41,204 nucleotides of DNA from contig UQUV01000028.1 of the NCBI GenBank assembly GCA_900544305.1, positions 1 to 41,204 on the forward strand. The letters are read 5' to 3'. Within the stretch, counting starts at the first letter, position 1; every line of letters begins with the position of its first letter. A program made the translations under genes and the position numbers. The notes under the pieces were generated by a model that saw only the letters and a program-made list of their open reading frames with translations, was not told the origin of the DNA and searched no databases. Source of the DNA: an uncultured Porphyromonadaceae bacterium (GTDB lineage: Bacteria > Bacteroidota > Bacteroidia > Bacteroidales > Muribaculaceae). This document shows, in pieces, positions 23,032 through 31,440 of the stretch.

Positions 23032-25389
23032 TTATTCAGCACTATAATAATCTAATGGAGGATTAAAATAACGTGACATGGATTTCAAGTCTTCCCGATA
23101 GCATGGTTTCGCAAAATCGGTACCTTCAAAGAATTTGTCACACTTTGTCTGGAATACCACTTTTGCCTTATCAACGGCTACCTTCTGATTGGCTGTCTTG
23201 TTGGCATCGGCATCAAATACCATGACGTGCATTTCTGTTTCATTCAATGCTACGACAACCTTTCCTCCTGACGGCACATTTACGTTCAAATTGGAGAAGT
23301 TTTCAAAATCCAACAGGAATTTCACATCGCCGGAACCGGTCCAAGTGTACACATACTGCTTTCCATCGGCAAGTTTGGAGAAATTGCAATTCAAATTGCC
23401 GTCACCAATGCAGACAGACTGCTGCAAGCGGTTCAACTCTGAAGGCAGCTTCGGATTGACTGTGATTTCCTTCTTCAACATATTCGGACGGATACCCAGG
23501 AAATACTGGTCCCAAACACGGATATGCTCGGCGTTACTCCAAGCCTGCAAGAATGTACCGGAACGGCGAACCCAAGTCTGTCCGGGACGTGGCCAAGCAT
23601 CAGCGTTTTCCGAAAGACCGCCGACTGCACCTTCTTCCAAAGCCTGACGGTTCATGTTCTTGAACAGACGATAGGCAATGTCCTGCTGGCCGTACTCAAT
23701 AAGACGCTGCATGGCCTGACCGTTGTTCCACAACCAGATAGTACCGTTATGGTAGGCATCATCCTTATGATAACGGTGCCACTGTTCGTGATACGGGTGG
23801 AACTGGTCGTCCATCTGGTCGAGTGAAGAAACACCCCAAGGATAAACCAAATGTTCCCAAACCGTACGGGCATCGCTCATCTTGAGAGACATATCGCTCA
23901 ACAATTCATGTGCATAAATCGTGTTCGGACGCAACTGCAAGTCACCGCTGCCATCAGCATTCAAGTGGTCATAGATTCGTCCGGTTTCCTTATCCACAAA
24001 GTCACGTTCAAAATTACCTTTCAATTTTTCTGCAACTGCACGCCAATTACGGGCATCTTCCTTTTCTCCCTTATAGTCGGCCAATTCAGCAGCCATCACC
24101 AACTGGTCATACCAAAGAGCCTGAATGTCGACTGCACGGTTTCCGCGGGGCGAACACGGACGAGAGCCCTGACGTTTGGCATCCATCCATGTGTCGGCAT
24201 CAGCGTGTGTCAGATAGCCTTTTTCATCCGTATATAGTTTGAGTGAAGCATCCGTTGCAATCTTGACATTTTTATATATCTGCTTCACAAATTCCGTATC
24301 ACCCGTATATTTCAAATAATCATAAATCTGAATGACAAAACGAGGGGTTCCGTCAGTTGTATTATACAATATGCCTTCCAGATTCAAACGATTCGGAACG
24401 CGCCCGTAAGTTTCAGAATTGGCATCCGTATCCTGATATTTTGCAAACGAAGCGATAATGTCGCGAGCCTCTTCAAACTGCCCGGTGCACAATACGAGTC
24501 CCGGCATAGAGATAAACATGTCGCGTCCCCAAAAATCCGTAAACCATGGGAAACCGGCATATATACCCCAACCGCCGTGCTGACGGGTAATCAGTTCGTC
24601 GCCTGTAAGTTCAATCCATTTTAGACCGTTGTCGAGTTGCGGGCTGTCGGAAGCAATATGATTCTTTGCCAGCAGAGTGTTCATGCGTGCCTCGCGCTGA
24701 GCCAACCATTCCTCTCCATTCTTACGGAAATCGTCGGCGAAAGAAAGCGCCTCTTTTTCACTTCCACCGTAGACAATCAGAAAACCTCCGGCATTGGCCG
24801 AGGTTTCCACCATTCCATCGGTAAATGCGAGTTTTGCCGAAGCTTTGGCAGGAACTACACATACCACATCGCCGGGAGCTTCAACAGCCGAATAGACAAC
24901 TGCATTTTTCACCAACCGACCGTCTTTCACATTGGTTCCCAGCAATTCAATCCCCATTCTGCTACCCAGAACATCCTGCATCGCTACATAAAGAATCTTC
25001 TTTCCGTCGACAAGATAGAACGACTCAACGGCATTCGAATAATTGCGCACCAATTTATGGGGAAACACTTCCGACTGCGCTTCACTACGTTTCAAGGAAA
25101 CACCGTCAACAGTCAAACGGTAGTCCGAGAATATGCGCTTGGCACGGATATTCCAACCGGCATACCAGTCCGTCCAGGCATCTACACCTGTCATGCCGTA
25201 ATAGAATCCGGCCTCCTTGTCACTGTAAGAATAGTCGCGGGTTTGCTGCCCACAGACTGCAACCCCCATATTTTCCACCGAATCAGTTCCTGCTGAAACA
25301 GACTCCGACACTGACAACATCGCACCAAGAGCTCCTATTGCAATCGCTGCGTTTTTCATTTTCTTTTTCACTTTTATCATAGGTATCAT
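23032..25389 (-). CDS. exported GH133-like (amylo-alpha-1,6-glucosidase/MGH1-like) glycosidase
   Basis: A 785-residue exported protein. The signal peptide is preceded by a basic stretch (KVKKKMKN) and probably ends near SVSAG, residues 30-34. A beta-sandwich (about 45-245) is followed by an (alpha/alpha)6 barrel with GFPWFTDFWGRD at 279-290, TWMD at 400-403, VDIQALWYDQ near 418-427 and GGLSENAD near 600. The same motif series occurs in the cytosolic debranching enzyme at 4128-6071, so the two are related. A C-terminal beta domain and tail extend to residue 785. The start may be the first or second ATG (25389 or 25380). It has its own promoter at 25410-25441 and runs into the CE1 gene. A periplasmic debranching-like or other alpha-glycosidase role is inferred. 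Confidence 0.82.
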   Translation of the reverse strand: MIPMIKVKKKMKNAAIAIGALGAMLSVSESVSAGTDSVENMGVAVCGQQTRDYSYSDKEAGFYYGMTGVDAWTDWYAGWNIRAKRIFSDYRLTVDGVSLKRSEAQSEVFPHKLVRNYSNAVESFYLVDGKKILYVAMQDVLGSRMGIELLGTNVKDGRLVKNAVVYSAVEAPGDVVCVVPAKASAKLAFTDGMVETSANAGGFLIVYGGSEKEALSFADDFRKNGEEWLAQREARMNTLLAKNHIASDSPQLDNGLKWIELTGDELITRQHGGWGIYAGFPWFTDFWGRDMFISMPGLVLCTGQFEEARDIIASFAKYQDTDANSETYGRVPNRLNLEGILYNTTDGTPRFVIQIYDYLKYTGDTEFVKQIYKNVKIATDASLKLYTDEKGYLTHADADTWMDAKRQGSRPCSPRGNRAVDIQALWYDQLVMAAELADYKGEKEDARNWRAVAEKLKGNFERDFVDKETGRIYDHLNADGSGDLQLRPNTIYAHELLSDMSLKMSDARTVWEHLVYPWGVSSLDQMDDQFHPYHEQWHRYHKDDAYHNGTIWLWNNGQAMQRLIEYGQQDIAYRLFKNMNRQALEEGAVGGLSENADAWPRPGQTWVRRSGTFLQAWSNAEHIRVWDQYFLGIRPNMLKKEITVNPKLPSELNRLQQSVCIGDGNLNCNFSKLADGKQYVYTWTGSGDVKFLLDFENFSNLNVNVPSGGKVVVALNETEMHVMVFDADANKTANQKVAVDKAKVVFQTKCDKFFEGTDFAKPCYREDLKSMSRYFNPPLDYYSAE

Positions 25390-25409
25390 TCATTTAATTT
25401 ACACAGTAA

Positions 25410-25441
25410 CAAAAATACAAACATCCGTCCATTAAAACAAA
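25410..25441 (-). promoter_or_regulatory. promoter of the GH133-like/CE1 unit
   Basis: Minus-strand TTTG (25438-25441), exactly 20 nt, then TATTTTTG (25410-25417). The -33 box lies in the T-run of the upstream terminator. The leader would be about 15 nt. Confidence 0.6.
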
Positions 25442-25473
25442 AAAATGTGCCATTCCTCACGGAATGACACATT
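25435..25473 (-). terminator. terminator between the GH3 gene and the GH133-like gene
   Basis: On the minus strand, AATGTG-CATTCC (25444-25449, 25451-25456) pairs with GGAATG-CACATT (25461-25466, 25468-25473), one C/A mismatch and a 4-nt loop, followed by a T-run to about 25439. It should end transcripts coming from the susC-GH3 operon. Confidence 0.72.
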
Positions 25474-25525
25474 GTGGTGATAAATCACCCTATCTAATTA
25501 TAAGAAAGCATTTTTATGATTTGTC

Positions 25526-25593
25526 TTTTAGGTGAAAAAGATTGTTCATTCATCTTCCGAAGAAGATGAGGAAACAATCTTTTTCACCTAAAA
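25526..25593 (-). other. 68-nt near-perfect hairpin after the GH3 gene
   Basis: A perfect 21-bp outer stem (25526-25546 with 25573-25593), a small internal loop, and a 7-bp inner stem (25551-25557 with 25562-25568) capped by CGAA. It starts 23 nt past the GH3 stop, upstream of the terminator at 25435-25473. The length and tetraloop suggest a 3'-end RNA structure that stabilises or is processed (RNase III-like). A smaller 6-bp hairpin lies at 25476-25489. Confidence 0.65.
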
Positions 25594-25616
25594 ACCTACT
25601 CTATAATAACGCTTAA

Positions 25617-27899
25617 TTACTTCAAAGTGAACTTCTTTGTCTGAACGTCACGGCTGTTAGGACCAACCATCACTTCAAATTCACCCGGTTCGCAAACGAA
25701 ATCAAGGTTTGAATTGTAGAATTTCAAGAGTTCTGCATTGATTGTGAAGTTCACAGTCTTGCTTTCACCCTTCTTCAAGCTGATACGTTCGAAACCTTTC
25801 AGCTCTTTCACCGGACGAGATACGCTGCCTACAAGGTCGCGGATATAAAGTTGAACCACTTCGTCGGCATCATAGTTACCTGTATTCTTAACAGTCACAG
25901 AAGCTGTCAATGTTCCGTTTTCTGTCATTGAATCAGCACTCAAAGTGAAGTTTGAATATTCGAATGTAGTATATGACAAACCGAAACCGAACGGATACAA
26001 CGGAGTGTTAGGTGAATCCAGATAACCTGTCTGGAACTTAGTGAACCAACCGCCAGTCAAAGGACGACCTGTGTTGAATTCGTTGTAGAAGATAGGTACC
26101 TGACCTACGTTACGCGGGAATGAAGTTGTAAGTTTTCCGCTTGGAGCATAGTCACCGAACAATACATCAGCAATTGCATCAGCAGCTTCACTACCGCCAA
26201 ACCATACGTTCAAGATAGCCGGAACGTTTTCGCTTTCCCAAGTCAACACTGTAGGACGGCCAGAGAAGTGCACCAATACTACCGGTTTGCCAGTTGCCAA
26301 AAGTGCTTCGAGCAAATCGCGCTGAGCATCCGGCATTTCAAGATTTGTACGGCTGCTTGATTCACCGCTCATTTCTGAAGATTCACCGAGAGCAGCAACA
26401 ATTACATCCGATTTCTTGGCAATTTCCAATGCTTCTTTCAGCATTTCTTCATTTGAACGGTTGTCGCGCATTTCACGGCCGAACATAGTTGCATCGGCTT
26501 CCATCTTGGCATCGTACATCAAGTTGCTACCCTTTGCATAAAGGATTTCAGCCTTTTTGCCAACAGCATTCTGCAAACCTTCCAACAATGTAGAATATTT
26601 AGAAGAAACGGCAGCAACGCTCCAAGTACCCGGCATGTTGGCACGAGTATTTGCCAACGGGCCAATCAAAGCAATCTTTCCTTTGCGTTTCAACGGAAGA
26701 AGATTACCTTCGTTTTTCAAAAGAACGAATGATTCACGGGCAATTTCACGAGCAATCGCACGGTTTTCAGCAGTATAAATCTGTTTGGCCGGACGTTTTA
26801 CATCCAAGAACTTGTTGGGATCATCGAAAAGGCCAAGACGATATTTTGCTTCCAACATACGGCGGCAAGCCACGTTGATTTCTTCTTCGCTAACCTTACC
26901 TTCTTTTACTGATTTTTCAAGTGTTCCGACAAAAGCATCAGAAACCATATCCATATCGACACCGGCTTTCAATGCCATGGCAGCAACCTGCTGCAAGTCA
27001 CCCATACCGTGAGCAATCATTTCAAAAATACCGGTGTAGTCAGTTACGACGAAACCGTCAAACTTCCACTGGTTGCGAAGCACTTCAGTCATCAACCAAC
27101 GGTTACCGGTTGCAGGGATACCGTCAACTGTGTTGAACGAAGCCATTACACTGGCAGCACCTGCTTCGATGGCAGCCTTATAAGGCGGGAAATATTCATT
27201 ATACATGCGCAGGTGGCTCATGTCTACTGTATTGTAGTCACGGCCGGCATCAGGTGCACCATACAGAGCAAAGTGCTTAACACAAGCAAGGATTTCGTCG
27301 TTGCGTGTCAAATCACCCTGATAACCTTTTACCATAGCTTCTGCAATGCGAGAACCCAAGAACGGGTCTTCACCGCTACCTTCAGAGATACGTCCCCAAC
27401 GAGCATCACGACAGATGTCGACCATCGGGCTGAATGTCCAGCAGATACCGTCGGCACTTGATTCGATAGCTGCAATACGAGCTGATTTTTCAACAGCTTC
27501 CATATCCCAAGTACAGGACAAACCGAGAGGAATTGGGAACACAGTTTCATAACCGTGGATAACATCCATACCGAAGAGCAATGGAATGTGCAGACGGCTT
27601 TCCTCAACAGCAATACGCTGTACGTCTTTAATTTTTTCTACACCTTTAAGGTTGAACAAGCCACCGACTTGTCCTTGACGAATTCTTTCCGCCACGTTGC
27701 TGCTTTTTGCAGCACCTGTAACGATATCACCCGTAACAGGCAAATTCAACTGACCGATTTTTTCCTGCAAGGTCATCTTGCCCATCAAATCGTCAATGAA
27801 TTTGTTCATTTCTGCATCATCCGCTGCAGGTGCGGCAAATGCGCCTGCAGATGCAGTAAACATCATTGCTGATGCGAAAAGGATTTTAGAAATTTTCAT
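25617..27899 (-). CDS. bglX: GH3 beta-glucosidase, BglX-like
   Basis: An exported exo-beta-glucosidase of 760 residues that releases glucose from the non-reducing end of beta-glucosides. The signal peptide ends near GAFAAPA. The order is GH3 N-terminal barrel (about 40-330), GH3 C-terminal alpha/beta domain (about 390-620) and a fibronectin-III-like domain (about 660-755). The nucleophile is D287 in FVVTDYTG; KHF at 208-210 and GEDP near 176 are also conserved. I chose ATG 27899 (MKISKILF); the in-frame codon at 27908 is TTG. Last gene of the susC operon, 13 nt after the GH144-like gene, and followed by a hairpin and terminator. The linkage preference (beta-1,2, -1,3, -1,4) cannot be read off. 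Confidence 0.93.
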   Translation of the reverse strand: MKISKILFASAMMFTASAGAFAAPAADDAEMNKFIDDLMGKMTLQEKIGQLNLPVTGDIVTGAAKSSNVAERIRQGQVGGLFNLKGVEKIKDVQRIAVEESRLHIPLLFGMDVIHGYETVFPIPLGLSCTWDMEAVEKSARIAAIESSADGICWTFSPMVDICRDARWGRISEGSGEDPFLGSRIAEAMVKGYQGDLTRNDEILACVKHFALYGAPDAGRDYNTVDMSHLRMYNEYFPPYKAAIEAGAASVMASFNTVDGIPATGNRWLMTEVLRNQWKFDGFVVTDYTGIFEMIAHGMGDLQQVAAMALKAGVDMDMVSDAFVGTLEKSVKEGKVSEEEINVACRRMLEAKYRLGLFDDPNKFLDVKRPAKQIYTAENRAIAREIARESFVLLKNEGNLLPLKRKGKIALIGPLANTRANMPGTWSVAAVSSKYSTLLEGLQNAVGKKAEILYAKGSNLMYDAKMEADATMFGREMRDNRSNEEMLKEALEIAKKSDVIVAALGESSEMSGESSSRTNLEMPDAQRDLLEALLATGKPVVLVHFSGRPTVLTWESENVPAILNVWFGGSEAADAIADVLFGDYAPSGKLTTSFPRNVGQVPIFYNEFNTGRPLTGGWFTKFQTGYLDSPNTPLYPFGFGLSYTTFEYSNFTLSADSMTENGTLTASVTVKNTGNYDADEVVQLYIRDLVGSVSRPVKELKGFERISLKKGESKTVNFTINAELLKFYNSNLDFVCEPGEFEVMVGPNSRDVQTKKFTLK

Positions 27900-27912
27900 T
27901 TGAATCAATAGT

Positions 27913-28698
27913 TTATTTAGTGATTGTAAAACCTAATTTAGCCAAACCTGCCTGAATTTCCGGACAGCTCATGAACAAGTTCCAAAGCAAACCTGTACGG
28001 TAATTTTCAATCATCGGAGCAATTGTGAGCTGGTCGATAGCCAAATAGCGAGGCACTGTCCAATTATCAGTTTCAGAGAATGCATCATAGAAACCATATT
28101 TGCCCCAAATCCATTCGCCCTTGCTGTAGAAATATTTCAATGCACGCATGGATTCTTCCGGAGTATAAGGGAAGCTTGACAAGGCTGCTGTCGGAGTGAT
28201 TACGCCGCAGTCGTTGTCACCCGGACAGTGAGCTGCATAGCCTTTTGTTGAATAGCTGGCAGTAAGACCCCAGCAGTTTTCACCGTAGCCAACAAAGTTT
28301 TTCGGATTTTCAACGCAGTATTTGTAGTCAACCATAGCATGGTTGCGTGTTACGTTCCAATAGTCAACATACTGGTCCTTCAAACCACGTGGATCAAGAC
28401 CGATGTAAGAATAGTGAGCCCAGAAAAGCGGTCCACCCATTGCTTCCGCACCGTTGTGCTTAGCGTCGAGAGGCAATCCGTAAGGCTTAACGTCAGTTTT
28501 GATGCCGCCGCTGCGAGCCCAACCTTCGTGGAAACATTCAGCCGGGATTCCGTGTGTCGGCGATGATGCACCGAGAATGTAAGCCATCAGACACTCGTTG
28601 TAGCCCTGCAACGGGAAGTTCATTTCCCATTCGTATTCCGGTGACCAGTGCCAATACAATACATTCTTACCGCCATTGCGATACCAGTCAAATTCCAT
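27913..28698 (-). CDS. 3' fragment of the GH144-like gene
   Basis: A 261-residue segment from an internal ATG six nt past the TGA. It contains the rest of the PF10091 domain, opening with EFDWYRNGGKNVLYWHWSP and including GYNECLMAYILG, HYSYIGLDPRG and ENCWGLTAS. It has no signal peptide, so if translated alone it would stay in the cytoplasm. Confidence 0.7.
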   Translation of the reverse strand: MEFDWYRNGGKNVLYWHWSPEYEWEMNFPLQGYNECLMAYILGASSPTHGIPAECFHEGWARSGGIKTDVKPYGLPLDAKHNGAEAMGGPLFWAHYSYIGLDPRGLKDQYVDYWNVTRNHAMVDYKYCVENPKNFVGYGENCWGLTASYSTKGYAAHCPGDNDCGVITPTAALSSFPYTPEESMRALKYFYSKGEWIWGKYGFYDAFSETDNWTVPRYLAIDQLTIAPMIENYRTGLLWNLFMSCPEIQAGLAKLGFTITK

Positions 28699-28704
28699 TT
28701 CATG

Positions 28705-29289
28705 TCAAAGTTTGTTGATTTTATCGATCAACGCCTTTTCCGTTTCTACATTGGCATCCATATACTGACGCACGCACAAAAGTGTCTGCATCAAAAACGC
28801 ACTTTCTACCAAGTCACCGCCATTGTCCTTTTTACCGAACGGTTTAACCTTACCTGTCGGTCCATCCAACCAGTGCGGCCATACTCCGTGGAAACGGTCA
28901 GCCTTTGTCAAATAATCAGCAATCTTGTGAAGGCGTTCCACACCGGCTTCACGAGTGATGAAGCCACGGTCCATAGCCACAATCAAACCGGCAACACCAA
29001 AACCGCTACCGCCGATAGTGATTGTATTCTGGTCGTTTTCCGGATAATGGTTGTCCAAGTGGATTCGTTCCTTTGCCAAACCCGAAGTAGAGTCGGCACC
29101 TTCCCACATATAATTAAAGTGAACTTTCTGGATAAAGTCAAGAAACACACTGTCATTTTCAAATTGCTCAGGACGCTGTTCGGCCTGTTGCGCAATTGTC
29201 AGTTCCGCAGCTTTTTCTGTTTTTGCACTACAGCCAACAAATACCACTGCAAGTGCAAGAGCAGCCGATTTTAAGATAGTTTTTTTCAT
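28705..29289 (-). CDS. 5' fragment of the GH144-like lipoprotein gene
   Basis: A 194-residue product if TGA is read as stop. Lipobox VFVGC with lipidated C20. Residues 45-194 form the first half of the PF10091 (alpha/alpha)6 domain, with FNYMWEGAD near 60 and HGVWPHWLDGPTGK near 134-147. Lacking the second half it should not be active. Confidence 0.75.
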   Translation of the reverse strand: MKKTILKSAALALAVVFVGCSAKTEKAAELTIAQQAEQRPEQFENDSVFLDFIQKVHFNYMWEGADSTSGLAKERIHLDNHYPENDQNTITIGGSGFGVAGLIVAMDRGFITREAGVERLHKIADYLTKADRFHGVWPHWLDGPTGKVKPFGKKDNGGDLVESAFLMQTLLCVRQYMDANVETEKALIDKINKL

Positions 29290-29316
29290 CGTTTAGTAAT
29301 TCTTTAATAGTTGTAA

Positions 29317-31419
29317 TTATTGCTTTAATATCTTGGATTTGACAGAAACACCCGATTCATTCAACGCCTCGATTGCGAAATAATAGTCAGTCGCAAGGTC
29401 AAGACCTCTCATATCATAAAATGTATCACCGTAAACCGTTATCACATTATACATTTTGTCAGGAGCAATGCCATAATAGATATTATAGCCGTACGCGTCA
29501 GCCGACTTGCTCCAACTAATCATTGCGTTGCGTCGGTCGTTTTTGTCGCGTACCACCTTCAAGCCTTTTACAGCTTTCGGAGCGTCACCGTCAGCAGTTC
29601 CGAACACACGGAATTCCGAAAGACAGAAATGGCCGGAAGGCACATGAATATTTTCAAGTTTCAGATAGCGGGTCGACAAGTCTGCCTGCAACTCAATATA
29701 GTCGTGCGGGCAATCGCGGTCGTTGTCGCTCTTGTCGACAATCAGCTCCCATGATTTTCCGTCGTTTGAAGCATAGATGCGATACTGGTAGTACACATCA
29801 TTCGCACGGTTATGCTGTACTGTCTTATAATCGTAATAGTTCAGCTGAATCGCCTTCACCTGCTTCATGCCGCCGAGGTCAATTTCCAACCATTCACCCG
29901 GCTTGCCACTTTTGGCTGCCCAGTAGGTACGCATGCTTTCGTCCGTCAAGTTCTTGGCTTCAAAAATACTGTCGGTGCTTGAAACCGTCACATTCTTGCC
30001 AAGCGAAAGCAACATCCAGCCGGTAAAGCGTTCTGACGGATTCTTGATGTCATAATCGGCATTCCAGTTCGGATAGTCGCCAAAAGCAGAAGAACTGTAC
30101 ATCACCCCGTCCGCATCAAATGCAGTCGGATAAAGTCCGATTCGGCGTTCAAACTTATACTTCAACGAAAGCATACAGGTCGATACATGCCAATAGTTTC
30201 CTTTTACATCCTTGAATGTACCGCCATGGCCACTACCCTGCACAAAGCCACCCGGCTTATAGCTCATCGGATTGTGTTTTTGGTAAGTGAACGGACCAAG
30301 AGGAGAGTCACTCACATAAACACCGTCGGCATACACTTTGAATTCCGTACCCGGAGCACCATACTGCAAATAATATTTGCCATTATGCTTTGTCATTGAC
30401 ATTCCTTCCGTGAAAGGTGCCAACGTCACTTCATCGTCATTGTTCATTCCAAAACGTTCCCAACCGTGTTCTTTCGGATGAAGCACCAAAAGGTCATGAA
30501 TTTTAGAAAGCGGATGGAAATCGTCGCGGCTTACCTGTACACCCTTCATAGGATACTCATTGCTTGAGCCATAATAAAGATACAGTTTGCCGTCGTCATC
30601 CAAGAAAAAGTAAGGGTCCCACCAAGGCAACACACCACATTCGATTGCCTTCTTGAAACGGCCACCTTTTGGCTGCGTTGCATACCATACGGGCAAACCG
30701 TAGTAAGTAGAACCTGTATAGAAAAGCGTGTCACCGCTCACATAAGCGGCAGGTGCACACTGGTCGTCATCTGTCGGGTGACGCTGAAAACTTGCCGGCG
30801 CAAATTCCCAGTCCGTCAAATTTTTCGAATAATGGAAACCACCCTGATTTGTTGAGAACAAGAAATATTCGTCCTTATAGGTCAACGCCATCGGATCGGC
30901 TGAAGAACGGAACGATCCGTTCGGCTTCACATTATTGTTATACGGTTCGTAGTTGTAACTGATATTCATCGGGTTACAATACGTATGTGATTTATAGGTA
31001 GCCGGATTATACCAGCGCGTTGCAACTGCCGGACGACGTTGGGCAATATTATTACGACTGTCAGGATTCAAGGTAACATCGACGTTCAATTCGTCCAGTT
31101 CCAATGGCATGTCCACTATCTCCTTTCCGGGATAGTACACATACAATCGGCGGTCACCCTCCGAACCTTTAATCGCATAACGTCCGTCCTTGTCTGTAGT
31201 ACAGTGCATCGGACTGGCAAAAAACATAACAGTAGCGCCTTCAAGAGGCTTACCGTTTTCATCGCGTACCACACCTTCAATTGTACGCGTTTTTGTCACA
31301 GTAATAAAATAATCACTGATCTGACCTTTTACAACCTTTATAGAATCGCCGGGAGCGGCGCTTGCCGAAAATCCGGCAAGCGCAATTCCGCAGCTGATTA
31401 CAATATTTTTTACCTTCAT
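29317..31419 (-). CDS. GH43-like glycosidase with discoidin and fibronectin-III domains
   Basis: An exported 700-residue enzyme. A signal peptide (about 1-22) precedes a carboxypeptidase-regulatory-like beta domain (about 46-117, IEGVVRDENGKPLEGA), which is unusual in front of a GH43. The five-bladed propeller spans about 145-470 and shows the three GH43-type acids: D175 in SSADPMAL, D268 in WWDPYFF, and E338 in TEGMSMTK; GSGHGGTF near 395-402 is also typical. A discoidin (F5/8 type C) carbohydrate-binding domain follows (about 480-615), then FN3 (about 620-700). Third in the susC operon, 21 nt after susD. GH43 and related families act on arabinans, xylans and galactans, so the substrate is open. 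Confidence 0.85.
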   Translation of the reverse strand: MKVKNIVISCGIALAGFSASAAPGDSIKVVKGQISDYFITVTKTRTIEGVVRDENGKPLEGATVMFFASPMHCTTDKDGRYAIKGSEGDRRLYVYYPGKEIVDMPLELDELNVDVTLNPDSRNNIAQRRPAVATRWYNPATYKSHTYCNPMNISYNYEPYNNNVKPNGSFRSSADPMALTYKDEYFLFSTNQGGFHYSKNLTDWEFAPASFQRHPTDDDQCAPAAYVSGDTLFYTGSTYYGLPVWYATQPKGGRFKKAIECGVLPWWDPYFFLDDDGKLYLYYGSSNEYPMKGVQVSRDDFHPLSKIHDLLVLHPKEHGWERFGMNNDDEVTLAPFTEGMSMTKHNGKYYLQYGAPGTEFKVYADGVYVSDSPLGPFTYQKHNPMSYKPGGFVQGSGHGGTFKDVKGNYWHVSTCMLSLKYKFERRIGLYPTAFDADGVMYSSSAFGDYPNWNADYDIKNPSERFTGWMLLSLGKNVTVSSTDSIFEAKNLTDESMRTYWAAKSGKPGEWLEIDLGGMKQVKAIQLNYYDYKTVQHNRANDVYYQYRIYASNDGKSWELIVDKSDNDRDCPHDYIELQADLSTRYLKLENIHVPSGHFCLSEFRVFGTADGDAPKAVKGLKVVRDKNDRRNAMISWSKSADAYGYNIYYGIAPDKMYNVITVYGDTFYDMRGLDLATDYYFAIEALNESGVSVKSKILKQ

Positions 31420-31440
31420 AATTCTTAGGAATACCTACTA

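Larger units (their letters stand above)
27913..29289 (-). pseudogene. PF10091 (glucoamylase/GH144-like) lipoprotein gene interrupted by an in-frame TGA
   Basis: Two open segments in one frame, 28705-29289 and 27913-28698, together encode one protein of about 458 residues, the usual length of this family. Between them the coding strand reads AAA CTT TGA CAT GAA ATG GAA TTT GAC TGG. Relatives commonly have Trp directly after the NKL-type segment, before the E-F-D-W-Y stretch, so TGA probably replaces TGG (+ strand T at 28705 in place of C). Everything else is intact, with no other damage, so the change is recent, an error, or suppressed. If real, the first part is a truncated lipoprotein and the second has no signal. 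The family includes endo-beta-1,2-glucanases (GH144). Confidence 0.8.

Noticed and set aside
27913..29289. TGA read as Trp (alternative code) or selenocysteine in the GH144-like gene
   Set aside because: TGA ends the lipid kinase gene at 3987-3989 and the LysO N-terminal gene at 18976-18978, where read-through makes no sense. Trp is coded by TGG throughout. No hairpin is evident just after the TGA to support selenocysteine insertion.
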